Below are positions 53,922 to 63,388 of a stretch of DNA of 64,000 nucleotides, in pieces. Made by a program: the position numbers and the translations under genes. Where the stretch lies: assembly GCF_035994945.1 (NCBI RefSeq), contig NZ_CP108677.1, forward strand, positions 1,178,001 through 1,242,000. Reading direction: 5' to 3'. A model generated the notes under the pieces. The model did not search any database and had not been told where the DNA came from. It worked only from the letters and a program-made list of their open reading frames with translations. Origin of the DNA: Streptomyces sp. NBC_01216. GTDB taxonomy: Bacteria > Actinomycetota > Actinomycetes > Streptomycetales > Streptomycetaceae. Each line of letters opens with the position of its first letter. The first letter of the stretch is position 1.

Positions 53922-54755
53922 ATGGGATACACGGACCAGCGCTTCGATGTGAACCTGTCGATCCTCTTCACGGAACTCCCGCTCCTGGAGCGCCCCGCGG
54001 CCGCCGCCGCGGCGGGCTTCACCGCGGTCGAGCTGTGGTGGCCCTGGATCGACACCGCCACCCCTGACCAGAGTGAGCTCGACGCTCTCAAGCAGGCCCT
54101 GGACACCGCCGGCACCCGGCTGGTGGGCCTCAACTTCTACGCCGGACAGCTGCCCGGCCCGGACCGCGGCGCGCTCTCCGTGCCCGGCGAGGAGTCGGAC
54201 CGCTTCCGCGCCAACATCGAGGTGGCGGCCGACTTCGCCGCCTCGGTCGGCTGCACGGCACTCAACGCGCTGTACGGCAACCGCGTGGAAGGCGTCGACC
54301 CACGGCTCCAGGACGCCCTCGCCCTGGAGAACCTGGTCCTGGCCGCCCGCGCGGCCGACCGGATCGGCGCGATCCTGCTGGTCGAGACCCTCAACAAGCC
54401 GGAGTCGCCGCTCTATCCGCTGGTGAGCGCCCCCTCGGCGATCGAGGTCGTCGACAAGGTCAACGCGGCCACCGGGCTCGGCAACGCCAAGTTCCTCCTC
54501 GACATCTACCACCTGTCGATGAACGGCGAGGACGTCGCCGAGGTCATCGCGCGGTACGCCGACAAGACCGGTCACGTCCAGATCGCGGACAACCCGGGCC
54601 GTGGCACGCCGGGCACCGGGGCCCTCCCGCTGGAGCGGCTCCTCGACGAGCTCAGAAAGGCCGGCTACGACGGCTGGGTCGGCCTGGAGTACAAGGCCGC
54701 CGACGCCGCCTCGTCCTTCGAGTGGCTTCCGGCCGAGGCACGCGCGGCCCTCTGA
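53922..54755 (+). CDS. hyi: Hydroxypyruvate isomerase
   Basis: 277 residues (E. coli Hyi 258). TIM-barrel AP-endonuclease-2-like fold. Metal ligands are in LLVETLNKPESPLYPL (first Glu), FLLDIYHLSMNGED (Asp, His), HVQIADNPGRGTPGTG (His) and WVGLEYK (last Glu). Interconverts hydroxypyruvate and tartronate semialdehyde. GGAAGGAG before the ATG is part of an AllR-type box. The tartronate semialdehyde reductase gene follows 41 nt later in the same operon. Confidence 0.94.
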   Translation: MGYTDQRFDVNLSILFTELPLLERPAAAAAAGFTAVELWWPWIDTATPDQSELDALKQALDTAGTRLVGLNFYAGQLPGPDRGALSVPGEESDRFRANIEVAADFAASVGCTALNALYGNRVEGVDPRLQDALALENLVLAARAADRIGAILLVETLNKPESPLYPLVSAPSAIEVVDKVNAATGLGNAKFLLDIYHLSMNGEDVAEVIARYADKTGHVQIADNPGRGTPGTGALPLERLLDELRKAGYDGWVGLEYKAADAASSFEWLPAEARAAL

Positions 54756-54796
54756 CTTCTTCCCGTACCACCAGATTTCCGAGAGGCACCCTCCCC

Positions 54797-55711
54797 ATGA
54801 GCAACCCCGCTGGCTCCTCCCAGCCCACCCGTCCCTCGATCGCCTGGATCGGCCTCGGCATCATGGGTTCGCCCATGTCCGAGAACCTGCTGAAGGCCGG
54901 CTACCAGGTCACCGGCTTCACCCTGGAGCAGGACAAGCTGGACCGTCTGGCCGCGGCCGGCGGCACGGCCGCCGGATCGATCGCCGAGGCCGTCGGGGAC
55001 GCCGACGTGATCATCACGATGGTCCCGGCCTCCCCGCAGGTCGAGGCGATCTCGTACGGCCCCGAGGGCATCCTGGAGAACGCGAGGTCCGGCGCGCTGA
55101 TCATCGACATGTCGTCGATCACCCCGCAGACCTCCGTCGACCTGGCCGGGAACGCCGCCGAGAAGGACATCCGCGTCATCGACGCCCCGGTCTCCGGCGG
55201 CGAGGCCGGCGCCATCGAGGCCGTCCTGTCCATCATGGTGGGCGGCGAGCAGGCCGACTTCGACGAGGCCCTGCCGATCCTCGAGGCGCTGGGCAAGACC
55301 ATCGTGCTCTGCGGCCCGCACGGCTCCGGTCAGACGGTGAAGGCCGCCAACCAGCTCATCGTCGCGGTCAACATCCAGGCATGCGCCGAGGCCGTCGTCT
55401 TCCTGGAGAAGTCCGGCGTGAACCTCCAGGCCGCCCTGGACGTCCTCAACGGCGGACTGGCCTGCTCCACGGTACTGACCCGCAAGAAGGACAACTTCCT
55501 GAACCGGGACTTCAAGCCCGGCTTCCGGATCGATCTGCACCACAAGGACATGGGCATCGTCACCGACGCCGCCCGCAACGTCGGCGCGGCCCTCCCGGTC
55601 GGCTCCGTCGTCGCCCAGCTCGTCGCCTCCCTGCGCGCGCAGGGTGACGGCGGCCTGGACCACTCGGCCCTGCTGCGCGCCGTCGAGCGTCTCTCCGGCC
55701 GGCAGGTCTGA
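54797..55711 (+). CDS. glxR: 2-Hydroxy-3-oxopropionate (tartronate semialdehyde) reductase
   Basis: 304 residues of the beta-hydroxyacid dehydrogenase family. NAD(P) motif AWIGLGIMGSPMSENLLKAG, substrate motif DAPVSGGEAGAIEA, catalytic lysine in GQTVKAANQ, and the C-terminal DLHHKDMGIVTDAARNVG. Reduces tartronate semialdehyde to D-glycerate. The ATG at 54797 is preceded by GAGAGG. Follows hyi and shares its promoter; gcl, which makes the substrate, is 2.7 kb away on the opposite strand under equivalent boxes. Confidence 0.94.
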   Translation: MSNPAGSSQPTRPSIAWIGLGIMGSPMSENLLKAGYQVTGFTLEQDKLDRLAAAGGTAAGSIAEAVGDADVIITMVPASPQVEAISYGPEGILENARSGALIIDMSSITPQTSVDLAGNAAEKDIRVIDAPVSGGEAGAIEAVLSIMVGGEQADFDEALPILEALGKTIVLCGPHGSGQTVKAANQLIVAVNIQACAEAVVFLEKSGVNLQAALDVLNGGLACSTVLTRKKDNFLNRDFKPGFRIDLHHKDMGIVTDAARNVGAALPVGSVVAQLVASLRAQGDGGLDHSALLRAVERLSGRQV

Positions 55712-55794
55712 CCCAGATCTCCGGGCGGCGGCGGCGCTGACACCTGTCCTGTCGCGCCCAGGCGTCGCCGCCGCCCGGAGCACCACACTTCAAT

Positions 55795-55811
55795 TTCAAC
55801 AAACTGTTGAC
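55795..55811. promoter_or_regulatory. TTCAAC-AAACT-GTTGAC palindrome upstream of catalase
   Basis: 68 nt before the catalase start. Its right half is the -35 hexamer of the predicted promoter, the same geometry as at the uricase operon and aceB. Confidence 0.7.
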
Positions 55812-55835
55812 GTCGCTCCAGGGGCTCCTTACGCT
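55807..55835 (+). promoter_or_regulatory. Predicted catalase promoter
   Basis: TTGACG (55807-55812), 17-bp spacer, TACGCT (55830-55835), 43 nt before the start codon. Confidence 0.6.
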
Positions 55836-55878
55836 CCAGAGCACCCCCAGCAGTGCAGCTCCCGTACGGAAGGTCACG

Positions 55879-57336
55879 ATGTCGAAGCGCGTGCTCACGA
55901 CCGAGTCCGGCGCCCCTGTCGCCGACAACCAGAACTCCGCCACCGCCGGCGTCGGTGGACCCCTCCTGCTTCAGGACCAGCAGCTGCTGGAGAAGCTGGC
56001 ACGCTTCAACCGTGAGCGCATCCCGGAGCGAGTGGTCCACGCCCGCGGCTCCGGCGCGTACGGCTACTTCGAGGTGACCGACGACGTCACCGGCTTCACG
56101 AAGGCGGACTTCCTCTCCCAGGTCGGCAAGCGGACCGAGACGTTCATCCGTTTCTCGACCGTCGCCGACTCACTCGGCGGCGCGGACGCCGTCCGCGACC
56201 CGCGCGGCTTCGCGCTGAAGTTCTACACCGAGGAGGGCAACTACGACCTCGTCGGCAACAACACCCCGGTGTTCTTCATCAAGGACCCGATCAAGTTCCC
56301 CGACTTCATCCACTCCCAGAAGCGCGACCCGTTCACGGGCAAGCAGGAGCCGGACAACGTCTGGGACTTCTGGGCGCACGCCCCCGAGGCCACGCACCAG
56401 ATCACCTGGCTGATGGGCGACCGGGGCATCCCGGCCTCGTACCGTCATATGAACGGCTACGGCTCGCACACGTACCAGTGGACCAACGAGGCGGGCGAGG
56501 CGTTCTTCGTCAAGTACCACTTCAAGACGAACCAGGGCATCCGTTCGCTCTCCGCCGGGCAGGCCGCCGAACTCGTCGGCCAGGACGCCAACTCGCACCA
56601 GACGGACCTGCTGCAGGCCATCGAGCGTGGCGTGAACCCGTCCTGGACGCTGTACGTGCAGGTCATGCCCGCCGCCGAGGCGGCGGACTACCGCTTCAAC
56701 CCGTTCGACCTCACCAAGGTGTGGCCGCACGGCGACTACCCGCTGCAGCGCGTCGGCCGTCTGGTCCTCGACCGCAACCCGGACAACGTCTTCGCCGAAG
56801 TCGAGCAGGCCGCGTTCTCTCCGAACAACTTCGTCCCGGGTATCGGCCCCTCTCCCGACAAGATGCTCCAGGGCCGCCTCTTCGCCTACGCCGACGCCCA
56901 CCGGTACCGCCTCGGTGTCAACCACACCCAGCTTCCGGTGAACGCCCCGAAGGCGACCGTGGCCGAGAACTACGGCCGTGACGGCTTCATGGCCACCCGC
57001 CAGGGCTCGCGCCACGACAAGAACTACGAGCCCAACTCGTACCAGGGCCCCGCGCAGACGGACGCAGCGCTCTCCGCGCCGCTCGCCGTCCACGGCTGGA
57101 CCGGCACCCACGCGGCGCCCGAGCACGCCAAGGACGACCACTTCTTCCAGGCCGGCGAGCTCTACCGGCTGATGTCGGAGGACGAGAAGGGCCGTCTGGT
57201 CGCCAACATCGCCGGCGGCCTGTCCCAGGTCTCCCGCGAGGACGTGATCGAGAAGAACCTCGCGCACTTCGCCGCCGCCGACGCGGACTACGGCAAGCGC
57301 GTCGAGGAGGCGGTCCGCGCCCTGCGCGAGGACTGA
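55879..57336 (+). CDS. Monofunctional heme catalase
   Basis: 485 residues, small-subunit (clade 3) type. Distal His H54 ([13 protein letters not shown]), Asn N127 ([10 protein letters not shown]), proximal Tyr Y337 ([14 protein letters not shown]). Dismutates H2O2 in the cytoplasm. GGAAGG precedes the ATG at 55879. It shares the upstream palindrome with the uricase operon, which suggests co-expression to remove peroxide made by uricase. No oxidative-stress regulator gene is adjacent. Confidence 0.95.
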   Translation: MSKRVLTTESGAPVADNQNSATAGVGGPLLLQDQQLLEKLARFNRERIPERVVHARGSGAYGYFEVTDDVTGFTKADFLSQVGKRTETFIRFSTVADSLGGADAVRDPRGFALKFYTEEGNYDLVGNNTPVFFIKDPIKFPDFIHSQKRDPFTGKQEPDNVWDFWAHAPEATHQITWLMGDRGIPASYRHMNGYGSHTYQWTNEAGEAFFVKYHFKTNQGIRSLSAGQAAELVGQDANSHQTDLLQAIERGVNPSWTLYVQVMPAAEAADYRFNPFDLTKVWPHGDYPLQRVGRLVLDRNPDNVFAEVEQAAFSPNNFVPGIGPSPDKMLQGRLFAYADAHRYRLGVNHTQLPVNAPKATVAENYGRDGFMATRQGSRHDKNYEPNSYQGPAQTDAALSAPLAVHGWTGTHAAPEHAKDDHFFQAGELYRLMSEDEKGRLVANIAGGLSQVSREDVIEKNLAHFAAADADYGKRVEEAVRALRED

Positions 57337-57643
57337 CCCCCTCGGTACCCAGACCGCGTGCGGCACATGACGGGAGGTCAGGTGTCGTACGCCGTCCGGA
57401 CCGCCGACCCGGATGAGGGGTGGCCGGTGGTACGGACAAGCGTGAGGACCGCGGCGGCGAGCGAGCCAGTGCGGTGGTAAGGACGACCGGCTCCCCTTCC
57501 AGACCTGAAGGAGGGGGCACGCGCGGAGCGTCCGTCGCCCCCGCCGCGGTCCCAGCGTCCCCTCACGGGGATTCCCCCGAGCACCGCCCGGCAGCGCGAA
57601 CGTCCTGTCGCGCCGGTCTCGCGCCGTCGGGCGGTCGACGACG
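57337..57643. other. Non-coding gap after catalase
   Basis: 307 nt without a supported gene. One GTG-initiated frame at 57381 (MSYAVRTADPDEG) has no family and no good ribosome spacing. The region ends with the strong hairpin at 57644. Confidence 0.4.
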
Positions 57644-57684
57644 AGAGCGCGGAACCAGGTTTACGGTCCCTGGTTCCGCGCTCT
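57644..57684 (+). terminator. Intrinsic-type terminator, 16-bp stem
   Basis: AGAGCGCGGAACCAGG (57644-57659) pairs perfectly with CCTGGTTCCGCGCTCT (57669-57684), 9-nt loop, then TTCGC. It lies 308 nt after the catalase stop, too far for a typical catalase terminator unless the 3' untranslated region is long or an unannotated transcript ends here. Confidence 0.7.
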
Positions 57685-58372
57685 TTCGCATGCCCGCGCC
57701 ACGGGCCCGAGGCGTCGGCAGGCCGCCGGCGCACCCGGGGACACGCCGGTGGACGGGGGTGGTGCCGTGTCGGCGGGACAGGCCGCCACCGGAACGGATC
57801 CAGGCAATCTCCGCGGCATCCAGCCTCGCAATCCGCCCGGGAAAGCCGGGAGAGCCGGGAGAGCTCGGCCCCCGCTCCCCTACCCGGGCGTCATCGGCCG
57901 GGCACCGCGCCGGTACGAAGCGTTCCCGGGGCTTCCAGGGCGTCGCCCCTCAACCCGCGGGACAAGGAGCGTGGCTGCCGGGGCCACGCTGATGCGTGGT
58001 GGTCCCACCGCCTCCGGTATCCCCGTGAGACGTGGTGGCCGCCCCGCCCGGCGGTGGCCGTCGTGCCTCACCCCGGGCGCGCCGGTCCCGCTGTCGACGC
58101 CTCTGTCCACCGCGGCGCCCGTGACCCCGTGCGGGCACCCGCCGGACCGCGGTTCCGGACATGGCGGACTCAGGCGGTGCTCGCCGTGAGCGAGAACGGA
58201 AGCCGAGAGCGCTTCAGCCCGAACCCGCCGGCCCCCGGTCCGCCGAGAACGACGGCGACGGGCAACAGGCCACGAGCCATACCCAGAGCCCCTGGGCTCC
58301 ACCGATCCTACGCATGACCAGTTCGAGCCCGCCAAGACGGTATGACGGGCAACGGGCGTGACGGGATACGGC
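57685..58372. other. 688-nt region without supported genes
   Basis: Between the hairpin at 57644 and the gcl terminator. Several overlapping frames exist on both strands but none has a recognisable family or ribosome site, and codon-position GC bias looks irregular. Likely intergenic or decayed sequence. Confidence 0.45.
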
Positions 58373-58417
58373 AGCGGCCCCCGCCCCGGTGCTTTCGCAC
58401 GCGGGGCGGGGGCCGCT
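58373..58417 (-). terminator. gcl terminator hairpin
   Basis: AGCGGCCCCCGCCCC (58373-58387) pairs with GGGGCGGGGGCCGCT (58403-58417), 15-bp stem, 15 nt downstream of the gcl stop. Confidence 0.72.
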
Positions 58418-58432
58418 CGGTGAACCGTCGGA

Positions 58433-60220
<1,788 letters not shown>

Positions 60221-60278
60221 GGGAGGGCTCCTGCTTCAGCCAGGCGGAGTCGGGTGCGCCACCGTCTCGTGGACTCCG

Positions 60279-60316
60279 ATTCCGTATTGCGGAAGTAATG
60301 TTCTGCTATGTGGAAG
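60279..60316. promoter_or_regulatory. Paired AllR-type boxes upstream of gcl
   Basis: Box 1 ATTCCG-TATTG-CGGAAG (60279-60295) and box 2 GTTCTG-CTATG-TGGAAG (60300-60316), 21 bp apart, just downstream of the predicted -10. Confidence 0.74.
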
Positions 60317-60317
60317 C

Positions 60318-60347
60318 AATGTAGGTCGGGGTGGTGAGAACCGTCAA
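60318..60347 (-). promoter_or_regulatory. Predicted gcl promoter
   Basis: Minus strand TTGACG (60347-60342), 18-bp spacer, TACATT (60323-60318). The boxes begin 2 bp downstream, where bound repressor would block initiation. Same geometry as hyi. Confidence 0.62.
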
Positions 60348-60432
60348 GGGAAAGCTCGGGGACGTTGGCCGAAGTACACCCCCTCCGGTGGCGGATTGAG
60401 AGACGATGGGGTGGAACGTCAGGGGGTTCGGA

Positions 60433-61707
60433 GTGGGTGAGTCGGTACCGGTGCGCTGCCCGGAGTGCCGCCGTACGCACGCGTACACGGCGCCCGCCTT
60501 CCCGTGCGCCTGCGGCGCCCCGGTCGCACCCCCCGTGGTCCCGGGCGCGACGTGTGAGCCGGTCACACACCGCAACTGGTCGGACGAGTGGGTCGTGGTG
60601 CCCTGCCCCGCCTGCGGGCGGGAGGACGCGTGGCCGCACCCGGAACTCGGGTGCGCCTGCGGCACGGTCCTGCGCGTGCCGGTACGGGGCGCGGGCACGA
60701 CGGAGGGCGCGCCGGGCGGCGATACGGGATCCGGCCACCGGCCGGCGGACACCTCCACCACCGCCCATGCCGCCCGGGACACCGGCGACGGAGGGGGAGG
60801 GAACGCCGGCGCCCCGCCGGAAGGCCACGGGGACGGACCCGCGCACGCCGGAACACCTCCGGGAACCCGCGCCGCCCCCGGGGCGGGCACGACCTGGGGG
60901 GCGGCACCGGAGCAGTGGACGGACACGGGGACGACGTCGGGGACGTCATCGTCCGCACCGGGCGTGTCCGGTGCGGTGCACGACGCCCGGGACGCCCGTC
61001 GGGCGGGGCCGGACCTCGGCACGGGCACCGGAACACCCGCGGAGCCCGGTCCGGACCGCCAGTGGATCTCGGACCGGACCGTCGACCGCGGCCTCGGCCC
61101 GGCCTACGGCCGAACCTCCGAACCAGCCGCGGAACCGCCGGCCGGGGGTGTCACCGGACCCGCCCGTGAGACCGGCGAAGACGGGGGCGACCCACCGCCC
61201 CCGGTCGCCCCCGGGACGGGCTACCGCGCCCCGGCACGCGCCACGGGCGGGGGCCACCGACCGTTCTCCGACCGCTACCCCGCCCACATCCCGGTGCCGC
61301 CTACCGCGCCGTACCCGCACCCCACGCGCTCCTCGTTCCGGCCGGTGACCATCCGGACCGCCCGGGACGCGGTGGCCGCGTCCGCCGGATACCTGCGTTG
61401 GCTCGGCTTCCGGGACGTGGTCCAGCCCGAGGAACGAGTGACCGGCGGGGTCGACCTGCGGGCACCCGGCCTCGTCGCCCAGGTCGACCCGAGCACCCGC
61501 CCGGCCTCGCTGCGGGCCGTGGAGTGCCTCTGGCTGAACGGTCTCAGCACCTCGGCCGTGAGCGTCTTCTTCTCACTGGCCGGCTACACCCCGGAAGCGC
61601 GGTCCCGCGCCGACGAACTAGGGGTCCCCCTCTTCGTGCTCGATCTCACCGGCACTCCACAACCGGTCAACGGCGCGGCGGGCGATCTCGCCTCCGACGG
61701 CGTCTGA
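60433..61707 (+). CDS. Zinc-ribbon protein with degenerate Mrr-like nuclease domain
   Basis: About 424 residues. Two N-terminal zinc ribbons (CPECRR ... CACGAP and CPACGR ... CACGTV, residues ~9-85) are followed by a ~200-residue Gly/Thr/Pro-rich, probably disordered linker. The C-terminal ~110 residues have the Mrr/restriction-endonuclease-like fold: AGYLRWLGFRDVV, TGGVDLRAPGLVAQVD and SVFFSLAGYTPEARSRADEL with GVPLFVLDL. Active Mrr domains have D...QxK; here the Asp remains but the lysine position is Asp (AQVD), so nuclease activity is probably lost. Start: GTG at 60433 (AGGGGG upstream) or ATG at 60406. Confidence 0.8.
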   Translation: MGESVPVRCPECRRTHAYTAPAFPCACGAPVAPPVVPGATCEPVTHRNWSDEWVVVPCPACGREDAWPHPELGCACGTVLRVPVRGAGTTEGAPGGDTGSGHRPADTSTTAHAARDTGDGGGGNAGAPPEGHGDGPAHAGTPPGTRAAPGAGTTWGAAPEQWTDTGTTSGTSSSAPGVSGAVHDARDARRAGPDLGTGTGTPAEPGPDRQWISDRTVDRGLGPAYGRTSEPAAEPPAGGVTGPARETGEDGGDPPPPVAPGTGYRAPARATGGGHRPFSDRYPAHIPVPPTAPYPHPTRSSFRPVTIRTARDAVAASAGYLRWLGFRDVVQPEERVTGGVDLRAPGLVAQVDPSTRPASLRAVECLWLNGLSTSAVSVFFSLAGYTPEARSRADELGVPLFVLDLTGTPQPVNGAAGDLASDGV

Positions 61708-61851
61708 GAAAAGCCTCCGGCACCCTTTCCGCCGGGCCGCGCGCGGTGCGCCGACGGCCGTCGCCGGCAGCTCAAATCTCCCTCAGAATTCGGCCATTCA
61801 CGCGTGATGATCACGGTTCCCCGGGCACAACATCTTCGGGGGTGGGGCTCC

Positions 61852-62694
61852 ATGCCGACGGAGATGTGGTGGTTCATCGGTGCGGCCTGCGGGCAACTGC
61901 TGTGCGCCGTGGCCTTGTTGCGAACGCGCAGCATGGACTGGGGGAACCTGGCTCCGCAGGCGCTCGCGCTGCTCCGGGGCGGACGGCGGGCGGCCGTCAC
62001 CGTGGCACTCGTCGCCCTGCACCAGCGGGGTGCCGTGGCGGCGGGCCGCAGGGGCACGATTCGGGCCAACGGCGGGCCCGGGAAGACCCGGGACCCACTC
62101 CAGCTCGGGGTGCACGGTTCGCTGCACCGCGCCCTGGGCATAGGGGTGCTGACCACGCGCCCCCGGGCGCGGCAGGCCCTCGACGCCCTGCGGGCGGAAC
62201 TCGGCATGGCGGGACTGGTCCGCCCCGTCGGCCGGCTGTGGACCGCGCGCGTGCTGCTCGTCGGCGCTGTCGCGACGGTGCCGGCCGGGCTGCTGGTGAC
62301 CGAGCCGTCGCGCACGGGACTCGCCCTCGCCCTGGGCCTCGCCGCGGTGCCCGGCGCGGTCGCGCTCGTCCTGCTGCGGCTGCCCGTGACGACCCGCGCC
62401 GCCCGCCGGCTCCTGCGAGGACTGCGCGAGCGGCATCCACTGCCCGCCCACCGCGGCGAGGTCACCGACGGCGAACTCGTCCAGTTGTACGTCGCGCTCT
62501 ACGGCGATCCGGCGCTCGCTCTCTTCCTACCGCGTTTCTCACGCGACGGCGGCCTGCTCGGGCACGGCGGCCGGACCGACGACCACGTCACCGGGCGCGG
62601 CTGGTACTCGGCCCGGCACGACGGACCCGGGGACGGAACGGCGGGCGGAGGCGGGAGCTGGAGTGAGGGTGAGGGTGGGGGCGGTTCCGGCTGA
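61852..62694 (+). CDS. TIGR04222-like membrane protein
   Basis: 280 residues. Transmembrane helices near the N-terminus (MWWFIGAACGQLLCAVALL) and in the middle (VLLVGAVATVPAGLLVT; LALGLAAVPGAVALVLLRLP). Between them is a soluble segment with LGVHGSLHRALGIGV and TRPRARQALDALRAELG. The C-terminus is Gly-rich (AGGGGSWSEGEGGGGSG), as is usual in this actinobacterial family. Function unknown. The ATG at 61852 is chosen over 61804 for its GGGG-type ribosome site and conserved N-terminus. Confidence 0.78.
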   Translation: MPTEMWWFIGAACGQLLCAVALLRTRSMDWGNLAPQALALLRGGRRAAVTVALVALHQRGAVAAGRRGTIRANGGPGKTRDPLQLGVHGSLHRALGIGVLTTRPRARQALDALRAELGMAGLVRPVGRLWTARVLLVGAVATVPAGLLVTEPSRTGLALALGLAAVPGAVALVLLRLPVTTRAARRLLRGLRERHPLPAHRGEVTDGELVQLYVALYGDPALALFLPRFSRDGGLLGHGGRTDDHVTGRGWYSARHDGPGDGTAGGGGSWSEGEGGGGSG

Positions 62695-62713
62695 CTCCGC
62701 GCCATACTGGGTC

Positions 62714-63259
62714 ATGCGCATCCGAGCGGCCGCACCGGCCGAACTCCCGCTGCTCCAGGACATCGAACGAGCGGCGGGCGACCCCTTCCGCTCCCTCGGC
62801 ATGACGGCCGTCGCCGACGACGAGCCCCTGCCCCTGGACGTTCTCGACGCCTACCGCCTGGCCGGACGTGCCTGGGTGGCCGTCGACCCGGGCGACCGGC
62901 CGGTCGCCTACCTGCTGACGGACACGGTCGACGGAGCGGCCCACATCGAACAGGTCTCGGTGCATCCGGTCGCCGCCCGGCGTGGCATCGGCCGGGCACT
63001 GATCGAGCATCTGGCTGCCGGTGCGGCGGCGCGCGGCCTGACCGCGCTGACGCTGACCACCTTCAACGACGTCCCGTGGAACGCTCCGTACTACCGGCGG
63101 CTCGGCTTCCGCGACCTGGCCGCGTCGGATCCGGAACTGACCGAGGGCCTGCGCGCCATCCAGCGGGCCGAGGCCGCGCACGGACTGGCCACCTGGCCGC
63201 GGATCTGCATGCGCCGCGACCTGGTGCCGGTCCCCCGGCTCCAGCCCTCGGACGGCTGA
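62714..63259 (+). CDS. GNAT-family N-acetyltransferase
   Basis: 181 residues. Acetyl-CoA loop [21 protein letters not shown] and motif B TLTTFNDVPWNAPYYRRLGF. N-terminal MRIRAAAPAELPLLQDIERAA is typical. Probable substrate amines are unknown. The ATG at 62714 follows the previous gene by 19 nt, suggesting cotranscription. The stop codon lies inside a dispersed palindrome. Confidence 0.88.
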   Translation: MRIRAAAPAELPLLQDIERAAGDPFRSLGMTAVADDEPLPLDVLDAYRLAGRAWVAVDPGDRPVAYLLTDTVDGAAHIEQVSVHPVAARRGIGRALIEHLAAGAAARGLTALTLTTFNDVPWNAPYYRRLGFRDLAASDPELTEGLRAIQRAEAAHGLATWPRICMRRDLVPVPRLQPSDG

Positions 63260-63296
63260 GAGCCTGTCGGGCGAAGGCCACCCGACAGGCTCCGAG
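63256..63296 (-). repeat. Dispersed 3'-end palindrome, copy 8
   Basis: Arms GAGAGCCTGTCGG and CCGACAGGCTCCGAG (plus-strand reading) with the conserved loop in reverse orientation. The GNAT stop codon (63257-63259) is inside the left arm. Confidence 0.88.
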
Positions 63297-63388
63297 CCGG
63301 GCGTCGGCGTACGACACTGTCCCGCGGGTACCGGCCGCGGGACCGCGTCGTACGCCGGCCGACGACCCTGGCGCGCACCGGCCGGGCC

